Source: JAWLFY01 sp964462125
GTDB taxonomy: Bacteria > Planctomycetota > Planctomycetia > Pirellulales > Pirellulaceae
DNA: 8,101 nt
Direction of reading: 5' to 3'
NCBI GenBank assembly: GCA_964462125.1
Contig: CAYWXT010000253.1
Span: forward strand, 1-8,101
Made by a program: the position numbers and the translations under genes
Notes under the pieces: generated by a model
What the model was told of the DNA's origin: nothing
Seen by the model: only the letters and a program-made list of their open reading frames with translations
Databases searched by the model: none
In this document: piece after piece, positions 7,501 to 8,101 of the stretch
Layout: each line of letters starts with the position of its first letter
Numbering within the stretch: position 1 is the stretch's first letter

Positions 7501-7602
7501 GACGACCCGGAAAACCCCGGCGCGCATGCGATCCTGATCACGACTCGCGAGGCTGCCGCAGACCGGTACGGGTTGCCGGCGGAGTTTCGCGGCGATCCCT
7601 GA
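4579..7602 (+). CDS. Membrane-anchored pseudokinase with secretin-N-like C-terminus (planctomycete type)
   Basis: 1007 residues with no function I can name. Residues 1-72 end in GELTEFQAKSLL (52-63), like the helix before kinase domains of planctomycete Ser/Thr kinases. Residues 73-331 follow the kinase fold but lack catalysis: no Gly-rich loop, the VAIK region reads FLRVL (102-106), the HRD loop is HGDLTADRV (191-199) without the usual Lys and Asn, and DFG is RDP (211-213). Structural motifs persist: GMAPAGD for the APE region (237-243), D250-x4-G255, and NPEARF (312-317). A Pro/Ala/Arg-rich linker (335-426) ends in RRRRK, then one membrane helix (428-450), which predicts an inside kinase-like domain and an outside C-terminus. 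Residues 451-535 are low complexity; 536-855 form an unrecognised globular part. Residues 872-995 (SINFDQESLEFAI, PLRRVLTDLV, AILITTREAA) resemble STN/secretin N-domain modules. The ATG at 4579 follows a stop in the same frame. Confidence 0.82.
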   Translation: MSIALREFWTRMVRAGFTDAEGCKRLAADFRRSTGGDPEQLGELARYLVRAGELTEFQAKSLLAETPPKLRLGPFVRTARSSPPPFRRWYPVEHLASRRNGFLRVLDAEQLRGDMAARLQAQAAVAAETLQPIEFLRTGNDRGLVFSPLPAGRLLSDRLADAAGGPSADAVAIGISLAEALAALHRHGLVHGDLTADRVWVTDQGRAILLRDPSGATDRAEGWLDDLRPEASTSPFGMAPAGDASDPRGDLDRLGRLLFQIDAEREPLPTASSPPSTGERRTELPEELAEAVHQGAAGNPFHRVLAHAITTNPEARFRDADAMVQALRAVAAFKGGAERLSESPLTPIHSPAAPEKRDHEDLQAPMAASVEASARDVAARDVAAPEVAAPEVAPAKPPQGADSHRPSRPSPHAARSSSPPRRRRKQPLAPLVLGGLGVTVLVLVVAVLVYEPSSEPRPRPPRPRPSADPPTVAGDRERGETGRSSDAADRSSPAATAAARSAEDASPDYEQVDDDRLLWAPPYRPAPAAPRELLPPGPGIIATARLSRWLEDPAGRDLIDLFSPELPGLIATVERRTQVEATSIERLSVALHPGQSGWPEVSLAVELSEPEALSELVDSWQVAESRTPEGKTIHAGDEPGADAFYVHRLDTDDSLVTGFAVGSIDRISEVAELDGQSIPLPQKLDRLWKRSSDQADLVLLITPNFLLADARQLLHQSAPAIVDPLKELLIPNAAGWLLCVSLDEEPSLPEASPSRERGLYAETQMLSSGDMPETQLLRTFRDEVGRWPQWAETFLVRSVPDRSWRRLATRLPTMMRFVDEHARYGLSDGAAVANVYLPVQGAGQLGLATLLALNTTSSPAAPLQESNAEPLSFEQMLEEKMSINFDQESLEFAIEMVLEEFARTLPSGTEAPPVRILGSDLEEMSITQNQQVRDFDKRDQPLRRVLTDLVMEANPDRTASDPADPKQSLVWVVADDPENPGAHAILITTREAAADRYGLPAEFRGDP
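5607..5650 (+). repeat. REP-like dispersed repeat captured inside the pseudokinase linker
   Basis: The 44 bp begin CCCCCTCACCCCAATCC and carry imperfect arms CTCTCC and GGAGAAGAG around a short loop. This matches the common bacterial repeat of the CCCTCACCCC-AACCC-TCTCCC...GGGAGAGGG type, whose alternative-frame translation is the familiar PHPNPL-x-GE pattern; here that frame reads PPHPNPLSRSAGEEG. In the gene's own frame it gives ESPLTPIHSPAAPEKRD (342-358), in a low-complexity linker that tolerates insertion. The assignment rests on recognition by eye, without a genome comparison. Confidence 0.6.
5698..5757 (+). repeat. Tandem repeat, 4 x 15 bp, in frame
   Basis: Four adjacent 15-bp units: two of GCGCGGGACGTTGC(T/G) followed by two of GCGCCCGAGGTTGC(G/T). 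They encode A-R-D-V-A twice and then A-P-E-V-A twice, in the Ala/Pro-rich linker just before the membrane helix of the pseudokinase. The 1+1/2+2 pattern suggests duplication of a two-unit block or two successive duplications. A 15-bp unit keeps the frame, so copy number can vary without breaking the gene. Confidence 0.85.
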
Positions 7603-8101
7603 GTAGGCCCACCGCGTGCGGCAGGACCGGCAGCACACAGTGGGTCAGTCCGGTGCGTACCGCGGCGGTGGAACCGGGGAGCGCGAAGATCAGGCACCCA
7701 CCGGCACGACCGGCAACGGCTCGGCTGAGCATCGCTTGGGCCCCAATCTCGTCTGCCGAGACGGCACGAAATGCTTCGCCGAAACCGGGCAGCTGCACAT
7801 CGAGCAACCGAGTCACCACCTCGGGCGTGCAATCCCGCGGCGCGATTCCGGTCCCGCCGGTGGTCACGATTGCGTCGATGTCGTCGCGCTGGGCAAACGC
7901 TCGAAGGCAGTTCAACAGCGGGCCTTCGTCATCGGTCACGATTATCCGCTCCACAACACGGTGCCCGGCTTCCTCCAGCAGTCGAGCCGCTTCGTTGCCG
8001 CTGCGGTCGTTGGCCGCTGTTCGGGTATCACTGACCGTGACCACCGCCACCGCGACGGAGTGGCGATCGTGGTTGTGATGATCGGTGTTCGATCCGTGGT
8101 T
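7538..8101 (-). CDS. moaB: MoaB/Mog-type molybdenum cofactor biosynthesis protein, N-terminus beyond window
   Basis: Cytoplasmic MoCF-fold protein of the MoaB/MogA family, which adenylylates molybdopterin before metal insertion. Counted from GTG 8050, the motifs are TVSDTR (5-10), TTGGTGIAPRDCTPE (63-77) with the GGTG loop and conserved Asp/Glu, GFGEAFR (89-95), LSRAVAG (108-114) and FALPGSTAAV (122-131). The frame is open to the right edge. Since the first beta strand (VAVAVVTVSD) begins at about 8056, a GTG start at 8050 would remove part of it. The true start is therefore probably beyond 8101, and the visible extra part is His-rich (TDHHNHDRH). 187 residues are visible. About 15 charged C-terminal residues follow the usual end of the fold and come from the 65 bp that overlap the convergent pseudokinase gene. 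MoaB fits better than the C-terminal domain of MoeA. Some bacteria carry MoaB and MogA paralogues, which cannot be separated here. Confidence 0.9.
   Translation of the reverse strand, partial: NHGSNTDHHNHDRHSVAVAVVTVSDTRTAANDRSGNEAARLLEEAGHRVVERIIVTDDEGPLLNCLRAFAQRDDIDAIVTTGGTGIAPRDCTPEVVTRLLDVQLPGFGEAFRAVSADEIGAQAMLSRAVAGRAGGCLIFALPGSTAAVRTGLTHCVLPVLPHAVGLLRDRRETPPATRTGLRQPRES

Noticed and set aside
1..8101. CRISPR array, tRNA or rRNA genes, insertion sequence ends, phage or defence genes
   Set aside because: No regularly spaced repeats, no cloverleaf with a GGTTCRA arm, no transposase-like frame and no target duplications were found on either strand.

Overview
The window looks like chromosomal DNA from a planctomycete, probably of the Pirellula/Rhodopirellula type. 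The clearest sign is the large plus-strand gene. Its N-terminus carries the 'LT-x-F-Q-A-K-x-L-L' helix that precedes kinase domains in many planctomycete Ser/Thr kinases. This is followed by a degenerate kinase fold, one membrane helix and a secretin-N-like C-terminus. The DNA is GC-rich by eye, and long spurious antisense ORFs are common. No mobile element, CRISPR array, tRNA, rRNA or defence system is visible.

Left half (1-4489, all minus strand, so transcription runs right to left): a glycogen/alpha-glucan cluster. In order of transcription it holds glgA (GT5 glycogen synthase, 2861-4489), a GalT-family nucleotidyltransferase (1646-2770), a 322-bp gap, and a GH57 4-alpha-glucanotransferase/amylase whose C-terminal part runs off the left edge (1-1323). 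GlgA would use NDP-glucose to extend alpha-1,4-glucan, and the GH57 enzyme would rearrange or shorten it. The GalT homologue, labelled galactose-1-phosphate uridylyltransferase by homology, has features that also fit an ADP-glucose phosphorylase-like enzyme, which would suit this neighbourhood. A short perfect hairpin sits directly after the glgA stop codon.

Divergent spacer (4490-4578, 89 bp): separates glgA from the plus-strand gene and must hold start signals for both. It contains a strong Shine-Dalgarno followed by an 8-codon GTG mini-ORF that stops 9 nt before the start of the large gene.

Right half: the large plus-strand gene (4579-7602, 1007 aa) encodes a predicted membrane-anchored pseudokinase. 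Its low-complexity linker contains a REP-like dispersed-repeat sequence and a 4 x 15-bp tandem repeat, both translated in frame. Its last 65 bp overlap, tail to tail, the end of a minus-strand MoaB/Mog-type molybdenum cofactor gene (7538 to beyond 8101), whose N-terminus is cut by the right edge.

The metabolic genes are ordinary families. The most unusual items are the pseudokinase architecture, the repeat captured in its linker, the possible mini-ORF coupling and the substrate question for the GalT homologue.
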